Shown: positions 55,601 through 64,000 of the stretch, piece after piece | Layout of the letters: each line of letters begins with the position of its first letter | Numbering within the stretch: the first letter of the stretch is position 1 | NCBI RefSeq assembly: GCF_022695595.1 | Contig: NZ_CP074380.1 | Span: 7,530,501-7,594,500 of the forward strand | DNA: 64,000 bases | From: Streptomyces sp. MST-110588 | Lineage (GTDB): Bacteria; Actinomycetota; Actinomycetes; Streptomycetales; Streptomycetaceae | Direction: 5' to 3' | The notes under the pieces: model-generated | What the model was told of the DNA's origin: nothing | Seen by the model: only the letters and a program-made list of their open reading frames with translations | Databases searched by the model: none | Made by a program: the position numbers and the translations under genes

Positions 55601-58600
55601 CCGGCGGGTGTCGTTTCTTCGGTGGGCGTCGTCTCTTCGGTGGGGGCCGGGCCCTCGGCGATGACAGTGGCGCCGTCGATCGCCGGCGTTCGGGTTTCTC
55701 CGTACGCCGCAGTAGCGGACGCGCGCGCACCGGTGCCCGCCGGCCCGGCGCGGAAGTCCCGTACGGGCGCTCCGTCACGGCCCGCCTCCAGACCCGTGCG
55801 CGCCAGCTCCAGCAGGATCTCCTGGCCGCGGATGTGCGCCCGGCCCAGCGCGGCGCTGTGCTCCCGTACGGCCTCGACGCAGGCGAGCAGGGTCGTGTCC
55901 GGCGGCTCGCCGTCGCGGTGGCCCACTGCCTCCGCCAGGGCCCGGGCGGTCTCCAACTGCCCGGACAGGAACTGACTGTGCAGGTCGAGCTGGGCTGTCG
56001 CGGCGCGTACGAGTACCGCCTGGCCGTCGGCCGCGGGGCGGCGGGGGCGGGGGCGGCCGTGCCGGTGCGCGGGGCGGGCCGGGCGGTGTGGCGCTGTCCG
56101 TACGGGCCGGGGGCGCCTTTGGCACCTCAGCCGCTTCGGGCGCCCTGGGGACCGGGGCCTTGAGCTGTGCCTCGTACCGGGCCCGCCGCGCCCGGACCGC
56201 GAACGAGGGGCCCTCCAACAGCCGTGCCACCGGGGACGGTTCGGGGCGCTCGGCCGGCGGCGGGGCGTCGTGGCGGTTGATGTCCCGGAGGCCGAAGCCG
56301 AGGACGGCCAGCCGCAGCGCCGCGTTCTTCAGGGCCGCCGCGCTGTCGGTGCCCGGCCCGGCATCGGTCGGTACGGCCTCCACGGCCTCTGCGACGTCCA
56401 CGGCCTCTGCGACGTCCACGCCCTCTGCGGTGTCCACGGCCTCCGCGGTGTCCACGGCCTCCGCGCCTTCCACGGCCTGCCCGCCGAGGGTACGCAGCAC
56501 CAGACGGCTCAGGATCTGGCGGGGTCCGCACTCCACGAAGACCCGGCAGCCGTCGGCGTACAGTTCCCGGACCCGGCCGGCGAAGTCCACCGGGCGCACG
56601 ATCTGCTGGGCCAGGACGCGCCGGTTGGCCTCCGGGTCCGTGCCGTACCGCGCTCCCGGGGTGTTGGCCAGGACCGGGACGGCCGGTGGCCGCAGACCGG
56701 CCTGGGCCAGGGCCTGGGCAAAGGGCTCCACGGCGTGCGCGACCAGCGGCGTGTGGAAGGCGGCGGCCACCGGCAGCCGGTGCACGACGGGCCCGCCGCG
56801 CCGCGCGGACTCCTCGGCCAGGGCCGCGACGGCCCGTACCGGACCGCCGACCACCAACTCGTCCGGGGCGTTGATGGTGCACAGCGTCAGCTCCGGGTGG
56901 TCCGCGGCCCGCTCGCGCCACTCCCGGACGGACAGGCGTACCGCCGCCATGGCCCCGGCCTCGCCGTCCCCGTCCGACGGCGGCGCCATGGCCAGGCCGC
57001 GTCGCCGGGTGAGCAGCAGACAGTCCGCGTCGGACAGGCTCCCAGCCGCCCACAGGGCGGTGACCTCGCCGGAACTGTGGCCCAGCGCCGCGTCCGGCAC
57101 GAACCCGAGGGCGCCGAGATAGGCGTACTGGCCCATGGCCAGCGCGCCGACCGCTGCCTGTGCGTACGTGGTACGCCGCAGCCGCTCCGCCTGCGCCGCC
57201 GGGTCACGCCGCCCCGGTTCCGGGTGGACGACCTGGGCGAGGGTCTCCTCCTCACCCGCCCACAGGGCGTTGGCGTCATCGAAGGCGCGGCGGACCGGGG
57301 GCATGCCGAGGAGGGCGGTCAGTCCCATGTCCACGTACTGGCTGCCCTGTCCGGCGAACAGGACGGCGGCCTTCGTCCCGGCGGGCACTCCCCTACGCCG
57401 GTAGTGCGCCCGCCCCTCCAGGCTCCAGCGGTCCGCCTCCGGGCGGGCGGCCAGCCGTGCCGCCGCCGCGCTCATCAGCGTGTCGCGGTCCGCCGGGTCC
57501 GTGGCGAGGACTCCCAGGCGGGCGTGGTCCGGCGGGACCGGGCCGTCGACGGGCGGCGCGCCCTCCCGCAGCAGGGCCAGCAGCGCGGCCGGATCGGGGG
57601 CGTGCCACAGCAGTGCCTGTGCGGTGTGGTGCGGCACGCGGGCGTGCCGGTCGGACGGCGGGTGTTCCTCCAGGACGGCGTGGAAGTTCACTCCGCCGAA
57701 GCCGAAGGCCGACACACCGCACCGGCGCACCGGCTGCCGCGGGTCGCGGACCCAGGGCCGTGCGCGGGTGTTGACGTACAGGCCGCTGTCGCGGGCCGCG
57801 TCCGTCACGGTGTCGACGTTGATGGTGGGCGGCAGGACTTTGTGGTGCAGCGCCAGTACGGCCTTGATCAGACCGGCCGCCCCGGCGGCTGCCTTGGTGT
57901 GCCCGATCTGGGACTTCACACTGCCGACGGCGGTCGGCGGCCGGCCGTCGGCCGGGCCGAGCACACCGCGCAGCGCTTCCAGTTCGACCGTGTCACCGGT
58001 GGGCGTGCCCGTCCCGTGGGCCTCGATCAGCCCCACCGACCCGGGCGGTACCCCGGCGTCCGCGTACGCGCGGCGCAGCGCGGTCATCTGCCCGGCGGCG
58101 CTCGGCGCGTAGATGCTGCCGGTCCGCCCGTCGCTGGAACTCCCCAGGCCACGCAGGACGGCGTAGATGCGGTCGCCGTCCCGCTCGGCGTCGGCCAGCC
58201 GCTTGAGGGCCAGCATGCCGATGCCTTCGCCGAGCAGGGTGCCGTCGGCATCGCGGTCGAAGGGTCTGACGTTTTCGCCGGGGGACAGGGCGGGGGTCTT
58301 GCTGAAGCACAGGAACGTGGAGATCGAGTTGTCCGCGTCACAGCCGCCGGTGATCATGAGGTCCGCGCGGTGCGCGGCCAGTTCGTCCACCGCCATCCGC
58401 ACGGCCGCCAGCGAACTGGCGCACGCCGCGTCGACCACGCAGTTCGTGGCGCCCAGACCGAACCGGTTGGCGATGCGTCCCGCCACGACGTTCGCCAGGA
58501 CCCCGGGGAAGCTGTCCTGCGTCCAGCCGGGACTCCACGCGGCGAACCTGCGGGCGATCTCCTCCGCGTCGGGCTCCGGAATTCCGCAGCCGAGCGCCGC

Positions 58601-59083
58601 TTCCTTGACGCGGGGAGAGCAGAGGCGGGCGGCGAGCGGGAAGAGGGTGGTGTTCTGGCCGCAGACACCGAGGATCACGCCCGTACGGTCCGGGTCGTAC
58701 CAGGCCGACTCCGCGCACCGGGCGTCCTTGAGCACCTCTCCGGCGACCTGCAGACTCAGCAACTGCACCAGGCCGATGGAGTCGAGCGTCGACGGCGGCA
58801 TGGCGAATTCCGCCGGGTCGAAAACGACGGGGGACAGGAATCCGCCCCGCCGGGCATAGGTCTTGTCCTCGGCCGCCGGATCGGGGTCGTAATGGTCGGC
58901 GACACTCCAGGAGGATTCGGGAACGCCGGTGACGCAGTCACGGCCCGCCACGACATTGCGCCAGAACTCCCGGGCATCGGGGGCCTGCGGGAACATTCCG
59001 GCCACGCCGATGACGGCGACCGGGCTTCCGGACAGTCGGAAACGGGTTGAATCCACCACGTGGGACCTCGAATTCCATGACAT
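52654..59083 (-). CDS. PfaA-like iterative polyketide/PUFA synthase, KS-AT-ACP-KR-DH, apparent frameshifts in linker
   Basis: About 2,144 residues after correction. KS about 20-450 (VDAACASS with Cys221, EAHGTGTPTGD, SVKSQIGHTKAAAG), AT about 570-870 (GHSSGE with Ser670), one ACP (DLGIDSLKQVEI), KR (LLLVTGGARGITAWCL ... TDYAAANEALN) and a C-terminal PS-DH hotdog (LRDHRIDGKPVLPMTAALGW). This is the PfaA order, but with a single ACP where PUFA synthases carry four to nine. The frame changes between 56035 and 56074; adding one C at each of two G4 runs there gives a natural Ala/Pro linker and joins AADGQAVLVRAATAQLDLHS. The start may instead be GTG near 59056. The hairpin CGGGCGGG/CCCGCCCG at 59097-59114 lies just upstream. 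Confidence 0.9.
55136..55230. repeat. Direct repeats encoding a Thr/Ala/Val linker after the ACP
   Basis: A segment reading TTVSAATTAATTTT in the protein is repeated nearly exactly, from 40-odd-base DNA repeats rich in GGTGGTCGCGGCG. It forms the flexible linker between the ACP and the region before the ketoreductase. Confidence 0.7.
56383..56472. repeat. Five 18-bp tandem repeats in the AT-ACP linker
   Basis: Units such as CGGCCTCTGCGACGTCCA follow one another at 18-base spacing (56383, 56401, 56419, 56437, 56455) with a few substitutions. They encode EAVDTA/EAVDVA-type six-residue steps. The unit length keeps frame. Confidence 0.85.
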
Positions 59084-59199
59084 GGCGTGGCTGCTTCGGG
59101 CGGGCTTCCCGCCCGGTGAAGAGAGCGGGCCGAAAGGTGCGGTTCCCGTCCGTGCGGCGCATCGCCCGGCGAGGGTGCGTGCCGGGCGTCGCGAGGCCG

Positions 59200-59224
59200 C
59201 GGAGATCCATCAGAAGCGCCCTAG
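59200..59224. mobile_element. Solo transposon-end copy matching the arm of the 32414-32470 palindrome
   Basis: Twenty-five bases identical to the right arm of the palindrome except for one A-to-G change (ATCAGAAGCGCCCTAG instead of ATCAGAAACGCCCTAG), in the same orientation, 26.8 kb away. It ends in CTAG, which supplies the TAG stop of the adjoining minus-strand gene. The rest of the gap 59084-59199 contains only the PKS leader hairpin and a half-box-like GGGCCGAAAGG at 59122-59132. Confidence 0.75.
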
Positions 59225-59508
59225 GACGCCGGCGACTTCGGGGGCCGCTGGGCGACTTCTTCCAGGGCCTTGCGCAATCGGTCCAGTTCGGCGCGGAGCT
59301 TGTCGAGTTCGTCGGTGTCGCGGGTGTCGCGGTCGCCTCTCGCGGGCCGCGCGGTACCGGGGGCGGGGCCCGGCCGGTCGGTGCCGCTGGCCGTGGCCGT
59401 CCGGCCGAAGCCCTCGTACTTCTCGAATGCGGTGATGATGTCGTCCAGGAACTCCTTGGTCTCCGCGACCAGTGTGTGCAGTGAGTGACCCAATCGGTGC
59501 ATCGGCAT
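59221..59508 (-). CDS. Small coiled-coil protein, unknown function
   Basis: 95 residues from the ATG at 59508. The N-terminal helix HSLHTLVAETKEFLDDIITA is followed by a Pro/Gly/Arg-rich spacer and a C-terminal heptad region DELDKLRAELDRLRKALEEV with leucines at a/d positions. I do not recognise the family. The stop codon TAG lies inside the solo transposon end, so the true C-terminus may have been altered by insertion. Confidence 0.6.
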   Translation of the reverse strand: MPMHRLGHSLHTLVAETKEFLDDIITAFEKYEGFGRTATASGTDRPGPAPGTARPARGDRDTRDTDELDKLRAELDRLRKALEEVAQRPPKSPAS

Positions 59509-60164
59509 GGCGCGACACGGTCCTTTCCCGGTCTGCGAGTGGATGAGGCGGTCTCGACTGTCGGAGCTGTCGGAATGGTGGGGAGGCGATGTCCCCGGCG
59601 GTCCGCGGGAACGCCGCCGCCCGGACGGGCAGACGTACGTCCTCGCGCCTGCTGCACGCGGCCGGGCCATGGCCCGAATGCGCAAAGTCGCCCGTCATTG
59701 CTCTACCCAGGAATCGGCCCGTGCTATCCGACCGCATTCACGTCGAACCGCTCACCGCCGTATCCGCGCGAAAAATCCGTGAGAAATGGCCGGCGCGCGG
59801 CACGGTCTTCACGCCCGGTACGTGCTTCCGGTACGTGATTCGGTTCCGCCGCGCGCGGGAAGTGCGCCGCGTGCGCCTTTTCGCTTTCCGGTACCGACCG
59901 CCGTGCACATTCGCGTCCGCGGGACTCGAACGAGTGGTTTCACGCACCGTGCGCAGACCGGGGAACGAGATCCCGGCCGCCCGGACCCCTCCACCGGCCA
60001 CGCACGTTTCAACACCCGTCGTCCGAGCCAGCTAACAAGGGGCGCATCGCTACGTATCCTTCCGGCCTTCCCATACGGACACAGTCATCCGCGGCGTACG
60101 GACATGCCGCTCGTCCATGCCCGCGCGTGACCGGTCGGCCGGTCGCTGCTCACTGGAGGTGCCG
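59509..60164. other. Intergenic region, 656 bp
   Basis: No convincing gene. Some A/T-richer pockets (around 59768-59785) could be promoter. A short match to a tRNA T-loop on the minus strand near 59921-59935 is not supported by stem pairing. Open frames here lack codon bias. Confidence 0.5.
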
Positions 60165-61688
60165 GTGCTCGCCGAGCGTGGCCGACTGCTGCTGACCGTC
60201 GCCGCGGGGCTCCTGGCCGAGGAGGTACGCGGCACCGGCCGGCGGAACGGGCCCGGCCTTGCGGAGGACGGCCGGCGGGCACGGCAGCGCGCGGTACGGA
60301 TCCGCGGTGCCCTGGAGCGGCTCGGCCCGTTGTACATCAAGGTCGGCCAGATCCTCTCCACCCGTCAGGACATGGTCCCGCACGCTCTCGCACGGGAGTT
60401 GGAGCACCTGCACGACCGGGCGGAGGTCTGCCCCTTCGACCGGATGGCGGCCGTACTGGAAGCGGACCTGGGACGCGGCTGGCACGGCCGCTTCCGGGAC
60501 TTCGACGCCGCCCGGCCGCTGGGCTGCGCCTCCCTGGCCCAGGCGTACGCGGCCACCCTCGCCGACGGCCGGCCCGTCGTGGTCAAGGTCCAGCGCCCCG
60601 GCATCACCACGCTGATGGCCGCCGACATGCGGCTGCTGCGCGGCGCGACCCGGCTGCTCGCCCGGCGTACGCCGGTCCTCAGCGAGACCATCGGCTTCGA
60701 CGCGATGCTGGGCGTGATCTTCGACGCCATGCACGACGAGCTGGACTTCACCCTGGAGGCCGCGAACATGGACCAGGCACGTACCGCCGTCGCCGCCACC
60801 CCCGGGATCGAGGTGCCGGCCGTGGTGCACGCCACGCCGCGCGTCCTGATCCAGCGCCGCGCCCCGGGCACCAGCATCCGCCAGGCCGACCCGGCGGCCT
60901 TCAAGGACGAGGAACGCGAGCGCATCGGTACCGACCTCCTGACGGTCATGTACCAGGGCTACTTCATCGACCGCCGCTTCCACGCCGACCCGCACCCGGG
61001 CAACATCTTCGTGTGCCCGGGCGGCCCGGCCACGCTGATCGACTGGGGCATGGTCGGCCGTATCGACCGGCACCTGAGCATGACGCTGATGATGACGCTG
61101 CTCGCCCTGGCCAACAACGACGCGCACGCGGTCGCCCACACCTGGCCCGAAATGGGCAGACCCACCGCCTGGGCGGACATCGGCGGGTTCGAACAGGACA
61201 TGGCCGCCGTGGTGCCGAAACTCGCCTCCGTCCCGCTGGAACGGCTGGAGTTCGGCGCCTCGCTGGCCGCCCTGCTGCGGCACTCCAGCCGGCGCGGCAT
61301 CCAGACCAACCCCATGATCGGCATCCTGGGCAAGTCCTTCGCCAACATGGAGGGCGCCGTACGCTATCTCGCCCCGCACCTGTCCGTGACCGACATCCTG
61401 GTGCGCCAGAGCCGGCGGGTGCTGGCGGAGTACGCCCGGCAGTCGCTCGCCGAACCGCAACTCGCCTACACCGCTCTCCAGATGCTCTGCGGTCTGGAAA
61501 CCCTGCTGCCGCAGGCCCGCGCCGTGGGCCGGGGCCTGGCCGGCGGCGAGCTGACCGTCCAGCAGGCGCCCGTCACCCGCCCCTTCTCCCTGGTCGACCA
61601 CCGCGCGAACGCCCGGCTCCGGCGCACCGAACGCCATCTGCTGGGCGCGGCGGCCCTCCTGTGGCTGCTGCGCCGCCGCCGACGCTGA
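60165..61688 (+). CDS. ABC1/AarF/UbiB family atypical kinase
   Basis: 507 residues from GTG 60165 (GGAGG six bases upstream). KxGQ motif LYIKVGQILSTRQDMVP; PLGCASLAQAYAATLADGRP with the Ala-rich loop; VVKVQRPG; ExD as DELDFTLEAANM; HADPHPGNIFV; and DWGMVGRI (DFG-like). A C-terminal basic hydrophobic tail (LLGAAALLWLLRRRRR) may anchor it to the membrane. The family supports quinone or isoprenoid lipid metabolism as ATPases. A longer start at 60117 lacks a ribosome site. Confidence 0.92.
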   Translation: MLAERGRLLLTVAAGLLAEEVRGTGRRNGPGLAEDGRRARQRAVRIRGALERLGPLYIKVGQILSTRQDMVPHALARELEHLHDRAEVCPFDRMAAVLEADLGRGWHGRFRDFDAARPLGCASLAQAYAATLADGRPVVVKVQRPGITTLMAADMRLLRGATRLLARRTPVLSETIGFDAMLGVIFDAMHDELDFTLEAANMDQARTAVAATPGIEVPAVVHATPRVLIQRRAPGTSIRQADPAAFKDEERERIGTDLLTVMYQGYFIDRRFHADPHPGNIFVCPGGPATLIDWGMVGRIDRHLSMTLMMTLLALANNDAHAVAHTWPEMGRPTAWADIGGFEQDMAAVVPKLASVPLERLEFGASLAALLRHSSRRGIQTNPMIGILGKSFANMEGAVRYLAPHLSVTDILVRQSRRVLAEYARQSLAEPQLAYTALQMLCGLETLLPQARAVGRGLAGGELTVQQAPVTRPFSLVDHRANARLRRTERHLLGAAALLWLLRRRRR

Positions 61689-61792
61689 CCGGGCCGAAGC
61701 GATGGCCCGACCACTGACTACCGACTACCGGCCACCGACCACCGACCAACGACCACCGACCCGGGCCGTCGCGCACCGGCCTCTCCGTACGT

Positions 61793-62794
61793 CTACTCCG
61801 CCCCCAACTGCACGATCATCTTGCCGCTGTTGGCGCCGCCCAGCATGCCGAGGAAGGCGTCCACCACGCTGTCGAAGCCGTGGACCACCGTCTGCACGTC
61901 CACCACCCGCCCCGCCTGGAGGTGGGGGACGAGGAAGTCCTCCAGTTCGCCCTGGACATCGCGGTGATTGCGGACGAGCACGCCCTCCAGACGCAGGCTC
62001 TTTTCGACGATGTCGAAAAGGTTGCGGGGCGCGGCGGGCGGCCGGGCGCTGTGGTACTGGGCGATCGCGCCGATCCAGGCGATGCGGCCGAAATCGCGGA
62101 GGTGGGCGATGGCGCCTTCCAGATGGTCGCCGCCGACGTTGTCGAGGTAGACGTCGATGCCGTCCGGGGCGGCTTCGCCCAGCAGGTCGCCGACCGGCCC
62201 GTCGTGGTAGTCGAACGCCGCGTCGAAGCCCCATTCCCCGGTCAGCCGCCGGACCTTGGCGGGCGAGCCGGCGCTGCCGATGACCCGGCCCGCGCCCAGC
62301 AGCCGGGCGATCTGTCCCGCCGCGCTGCCCACGCCGCCCGCCGCCGCGGAGACGAAGACGCTCTCGCCGGGCTTCAGGGACGCCGTACGGGTGAGCGCGA
62401 CGTAGGCGGTCAGGCCCGTACCGCCCAGGACGCCCAGATAGGAACGGGCCGGCACCCCCCGGTGAGCGGGCAGGACCCGTACCTCTTCCGGCGTCACCAA
62501 CGCATGGGTACGCCACCCCTTGCGGTGGAAGACCAGGGCGCCCTCCTCCAGCCCCGGCGCGCGCGAGGCGATGATGCGTCCGACGGAGCGGCCCTCCAGC
62601 GGCGCGTTCAGGTCCCAGCCGCCGTCCATCAGCTCCCTCATGTACGGGTCGACAGAGAGGTAGAGGTTCTCCACCAGGGCCTGGCCCGGGGCGGGCGCGG
62701 GAACGGTCGCCTCGGTGAAGGCGAAGTGCGCGGCGGTCGGGAAGCCGTCGGGACGGGAGATCTGGTGGACGAAGCGGGCGGCCGTGCCGGTCAC
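61793..62794 (-). CDS. NADP-dependent zinc-less MDR oxidoreductase (CurA/YncB-like)
   Basis: 333 residues. Medium-chain reductase with nucleotide-binding VSAAAGGVGSAAGQIARLLG and substrate-side motifs VDPYMRELMDG and YLDNVGGDHLEGAIAHL; no zinc ligands. Such enzymes reduce alpha,beta-unsaturated carbonyls such as curcumin-type enones or prostaglandins. Divergent from the LysR gene across 149 bp with a clear dyad, so it is the likely target of that regulator. 61689-61792 has a short GACTACCGACCACCGACC-like repetitive stretch. Confidence 0.92.
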   Translation of the reverse strand: MTGTAARFVHQISRPDGFPTAAHFAFTEATVPAPAPGQALVENLYLSVDPYMRELMDGGWDLNAPLEGRSVGRIIASRAPGLEEGALVFHRKGWRTHALVTPEEVRVLPAHRGVPARSYLGVLGGTGLTAYVALTRTASLKPGESVFVSAAAGGVGSAAGQIARLLGAGRVIGSAGSPAKVRRLTGEWGFDAAFDYHDGPVGDLLGEAAPDGIDVYLDNVGGDHLEGAIAHLRDFGRIAWIGAIAQYHSARPPAAPRNLFDIVEKSLRLEGVLVRNHRDVQGELEDFLVPHLQAGRVVDVQTVVHGFDSVVDAFLGMLGGANSGKMIVQLGAE

Positions 62795-62926
62795 GTGGAC
62801 TCCTGGACGAGAAGAAGGCGTATGGGTGCGGGTGCGGCGGTCCGCAGGTGATCGTCGGCCGCGCCCTGCTCACCGTAGGGAACCGTCGCCGCCCCGGGCA
62901 GAGGCCCGCATCGATGGAACCGGGCT

Positions 62927-62949
62927 TTCCATGAAATCCGCTCATGGAA
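62927..62949. promoter_or_regulatory. Inverted-repeat operator between LysR and reductase genes
   Basis: TTCCATGA, seven bases, TCATGGAA: a perfect 8-bp dyad, of the T-N11-A type used by LysR regulators. It overlaps the ATG at 62944, which weakens that codon as a start and favours 62962. Confidence 0.6.
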
Positions 62950-63870
62950 TACTTCCGCCACATGAGCGACCTCTCGCCGCACGAGCTGCGCATCCTGATC
63001 GCGGTCGAAGAAGAGCGCGGGTTCACCGCGGCGGCCACCGGCCTGGGCCTGACCCAGTCCGCCGTCTCCCACGCCGTACGCACCTGCGAGCGCAAGCTCG
63101 GGGCCGTCCTCTTCGACCGCGGCCGGCACGGGGCCCGGCCGACCGCCGCCGGCACCCGGGCGGTCGCCCGCGCCCGCCGGATCCTGCGACTGATGGAGAC
63201 GATGGGGCAGGAGGTGCGCGGGGCGCAGGACGGGACGATCACCGGCCCGCTGCACATCGCATCGTTCCGCAGCGCCGCGGCCCACCTGCTGCCCGCCGTG
63301 CTGGAGCGGCTGACCCGCCGTCACCCGGGCCTGGTGCCCGAGGTGCGGATCGTACGGGAAATCGGCCGCGGCACCGGGGGCGAGGTCGCCGACGGACGGG
63401 CCGACCTGGGCATCGCCACACTGGACGCCTCGGGCCCGCCGCCGGGCCTGACCGGCGCCCGCCTCTTTGAGGAGCCGTACGCGCTGGCGCACCCGGCGGG
63501 CCGCGGGCACGCCGACCCGCGGACGCTGCCACTGATCGACTGGGACGAGAACTGCGGCTCGTACACCCGCGAGTGGTGGGCCGGCCAGGACTGGATCCCG
63601 CCGGCCACGATCCGGGTGGAGGACGACACCGTGGTGCTGTCGATGATCGCCCGCGGCATGGGCATGTCGATCATGCCCATGCTGACCCTGACCGGCGCGC
63701 CCGCCGACGTCACCATCACCCCCCTGACGCCACGGCCGCCCCGCCGCGGCGTCGGCTACGTGACGACCCCGGAAGCCGCCGAATCGGCAGCGGTACGCGC
63801 ACTGATCCGCGAACTGCGCTCGCCCGCCTCCGCCCCCGCATGGGCCGACGCCGGACCGGCCGCGAGCTGA
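62944..63870 (+). CDS. LysR-family transcriptional regulator
   Basis: 308 residues from 62944, or 302 from ATG 62962 (MSDLSPHELRILIAVEEERG). N-terminal winged HTH (FTAAATGLGLTQSAVSHAVR), then a LysR substrate-binding domain from about residue 95 (GPLHIASFRSAAAHLLPAVL). It probably regulates the divergent MDR reductase in response to a reactive carbonyl or related ligand; inferred from gene pairing and the shared dyad. Confidence 0.92.
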   Translation: MEYFRHMSDLSPHELRILIAVEEERGFTAAATGLGLTQSAVSHAVRTCERKLGAVLFDRGRHGARPTAAGTRAVARARRILRLMETMGQEVRGAQDGTITGPLHIASFRSAAAHLLPAVLERLTRRHPGLVPEVRIVREIGRGTGGEVADGRADLGIATLDASGPPPGLTGARLFEEPYALAHPAGRGHADPRTLPLIDWDENCGSYTREWWAGQDWIPPATIRVEDDTVVLSMIARGMGMSIMPMLTLTGAPADVTITPLTPRPPRRGVGYVTTPEAAESAAVRALIRELRSPASAPAWADAGPAAS

Positions 63871-63887
63871 ACGACGGAGCTGGACGA

Positions 63888-64000
63888 ATGACAGCGAGGC
63901 CAAGGCCGGTGGAGATGCGGCACGGCGTGGCGGCCCGGACCGCGGCGTGTACGGAACTGGTGGCGTGGTCGCGCGGCGGCGACCGGGACCACGTACGGGT
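63888..64000 (+). CDS. 5' end of an unidentified gene, cut by the window edge
   Basis: ATG at 63888 with GGAG eight bases upstream opens a frame (MTARPRPVEMRHGVAARTAA ...) that stays open to the edge, 37 codons. Seventeen bases after the LysR stop. Too short to identify. Confidence 0.5.
   Translation, partial: MTARPRPVEMRHGVAARTAACTELVAWSRGGDRDHVR

Noticed and set aside
59921..59935. tRNA T-loop-like sequence (GTTCGAGTCC on the minus strand)
   Set aside because: The flanking bases do not form a T-stem, and no anticodon or acceptor stem can be drawn.

Overview
The window is high-GC actinobacterial DNA and is almost certainly from a Streptomyces chromosome. The evidence is strong third-position GC bias, GTG/TTG starts with AAGGAG-type ribosome sites, a class F sortase, DUF4142 and GlsB/YeaQ proteins, paired DevS/DevR-type regulators and an AmfS/SapB-type lanthipeptide precursor. 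No rRNA, tRNA, CRISPR array or complete transposase gene was found.

Layout. 1-5.6 kb: edge of a secreted M4 metallopeptidase, a Clp-N/HTH protein, a small stress membrane protein, a DUF4142 protein and a coupled class F sortase. 5.7-14.1 kb (minus): one long operon running from a hydrogenase maturation protease through hypF, hypC, a GNAT/acyl-CoA-synthetase protein, a universal stress protein (USP), a CBS-BON protein and a flavodoxin. 14.3-17.1 kb (plus): a second USP and a DevS-like GAF-GAF histidine kinase. 17.2-26.1 kb (minus): a group 3b-type [NiFe] hydrogenase operon (Fe-S, cyclic-nucleotide-binding, FAD/NAD(P), small and large subunits), then CBS-BON, hypD, hypE, a flavodoxin and a DevR-like regulator. 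26.4-32.4 kb: a secreted protein, PPK2, phosphoketolase, an unannotated 40-residue lanthipeptide precursor, small membrane proteins and a SRPBCC protein. This is a hypoxia/dormancy island comparable in content to the mycobacterial DosR regulon and the S. coelicolor Osd region. A 14-bp palindrome-like box recurs upstream of four of its transcription units.

32.4-59.2 kb is a mosaic insert. A 57-bp perfect palindrome at 32414-32470 and a solo half-copy at 59200-59224 bound it. The left part (32.9-43.6 kb) is an NRPS-like block with no condensation domain: two P450s, a free adenylation domain, a free carrier protein, an EF-hand protein, a haem-oxygenase-like di-iron enzyme, a methyltransferase, an adenylation-carrier protein and two type II thioesterases. 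It lies between a 5'-truncated HAD gene and a 5'-truncated USP gene. The middle (43.9-48.5 kb) returns to dormancy-type genes: GNAT, TmrB-like, a second DevR/DevS pair and a flavin-binding pyridoxamine-oxidase-like protein. The right part (48.6-59.1 kb) is a compact PUFA-synthase-like system: KS-AT-ACP-KR-DH, a tandem FabA-type dehydratase and a PfaD enoyl reductase. 59.2-64 kb holds a small coiled-coil protein, an ABC1/UbiB kinase, an NADP-dependent reductase with a divergent LysR regulator, and the first codons of another gene.

Data quality. Six genes (hydrogenase small and large subunits, phosphoketolase, adenylation-carrier protein, dehydratase, PKS) and probably PfaD appear broken by frameshifts. 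Every break is repaired by adding one C to a short C/G run on the coding strand. I therefore read them as likely homopolymer undercalls and annotate these genes as whole.

Working model. Under oxygen limitation the haem-GAF kinases and DevR-like regulators would switch on the hydrogenase with its maturation factors, stress proteins, phosphoketolase and polyphosphate enzymes. The inserted NRPS/PUFA block could make a modified amino-acid/fatty-acyl metabolite, but no condensing NRPS domain is present to join the two halves.
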